Positions 63,897-64,000 of a stretch of DNA of 64,000 bases are shown here, piece by piece. The position numbers and the translations under genes are program-made. The first letter of the stretch is position 1, and each line of letters starts with the position of its first letter. The notes under the pieces were generated by a model, which saw only the letters and a list, made by a program, of their open reading frames with translations, was not told where the DNA came from and searched no databases. The stretch is from Clostridium cylindrosporum DSM 605. GTDB taxonomy: Bacteria; Bacillota; Clostridia; Clostridiales; Caloramatoraceae. The DNA is taken from assembly GCF_001047375.1 (NCBI RefSeq), contig NZ_LFVU01000004.1, positions 62,001 to 126,000 on the forward strand. The letters are read 5' to 3'.

Positions 63897-64000
63897 TTAA
63901 AACCTAAAATATAAAAATGGATTATAAGTAGAATTAACAAGCTTTATTATAATCACCATAAAAAGCACAGAATAAAGTGCAGTTTGAGTAAAATATGCAA
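63897..64000 (-). CDS. MBOAT O-acyltransferase, AlgI-like, copy 2 (C-terminal end only)
   Basis: The last 33 codons of an ORF entering from the right edge. The residues read AYFTQTALYSVLFMVIIIKL then VNSTYNPFLYFRF, matching the C-terminus of the first AlgI-like protein (TNTGFNPFIYFRF). The final membrane helix is visible. The stop overlaps the ribosome-binding site of the DHHW gene, the same operon layout as the first pair. Confidence 0.8.
   Translation of the reverse strand, partial: AYFTQTALYSVLFMVIIIKLVNSTYNPFLYFRF

Overview
The window is low-GC, Gram-positive DNA, most consistent with an anaerobic, spore-forming member of the Clostridia. Reasons: AT-rich intergenic DNA, strong AGGAGG-type ribosome-binding sites, a CotS-like spore-coat gene start next to a family-4 glycosyltransferase, a ferredoxin-type Fe-S protein, a HesB-like selenoprotein, a stand-alone KdpD N-terminal protein, and many c-di-GMP and chemotaxis proteins. 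No rRNA, tRNA, CRISPR array, transposase or prophage gene was seen. The species cannot be named from the sequence alone.

Layout. 1-10.7 kb: CotS-like start and glycosyltransferase; CDF cation exporter; orphan KdpD sensor domain; DUF523 protein; TetR-MFS drug-efflux pair; and a phosphonate-type ABC transporter (phnD-phnC-fused phnE) behind Pho-box-like repeats. 10.7-16.5 kb: kdpABC potassium pump and a mannose-1-phosphate guanylyltransferase. 16.5-25.2 kb: two HEPN proteins, a tandem pair of HesB-like genes (the second with an in-frame TGA read as selenocysteine), an HPP membrane protein, an SDR, a chemoreceptor and an M20 amidohydrolase. 25.4-37.6 kb: two GGDEF proteins, TerC, an Fe-S protein, a lipoprotein, UppP and a MacAB-like exporter. 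38-64 kb: a mostly minus-strand cell-surface block. It starts with an AlgI-type O-acyltransferase plus DHHW/AlgJ-like pair, and the window ends inside a second such pair. Between them are three secreted proteins sharing an unfamiliar repeated domain, a SLAP-domain protein, a transglutaminase-like protein, three GGDEF-EAL proteins with decayed GGDEF motifs, and a chemoreceptor.

Two things stand out. First, a family of about 230-bp nested palindromes (R1-R8, plus a remnant R9) lies between genes. Short hinge sequences are constant, but the two long stems have largely unrelated sequences from copy to copy and still pair with themselves. Seven of the eight full copies sit 0-9 bp after a stop codon in the same orientation relative to that gene, where a terminator would normally be; I do not recognise this family. 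Second, the HesB-like selenoprotein gene at 18196-18501 would be missed by standard gene calling.

Working picture of the surface block (inference): AlgI/DHHW pairs acetylate an extracellular polysaccharide or wall polymer, secreted NYxGxKN-domain, SLAP and transglutaminase proteins sit in or bind that layer, and the GGDEF/EAL/HD-GYP proteins set the c-di-GMP level that controls it. Most other genes have ordinary intrinsic terminators, listed individually.
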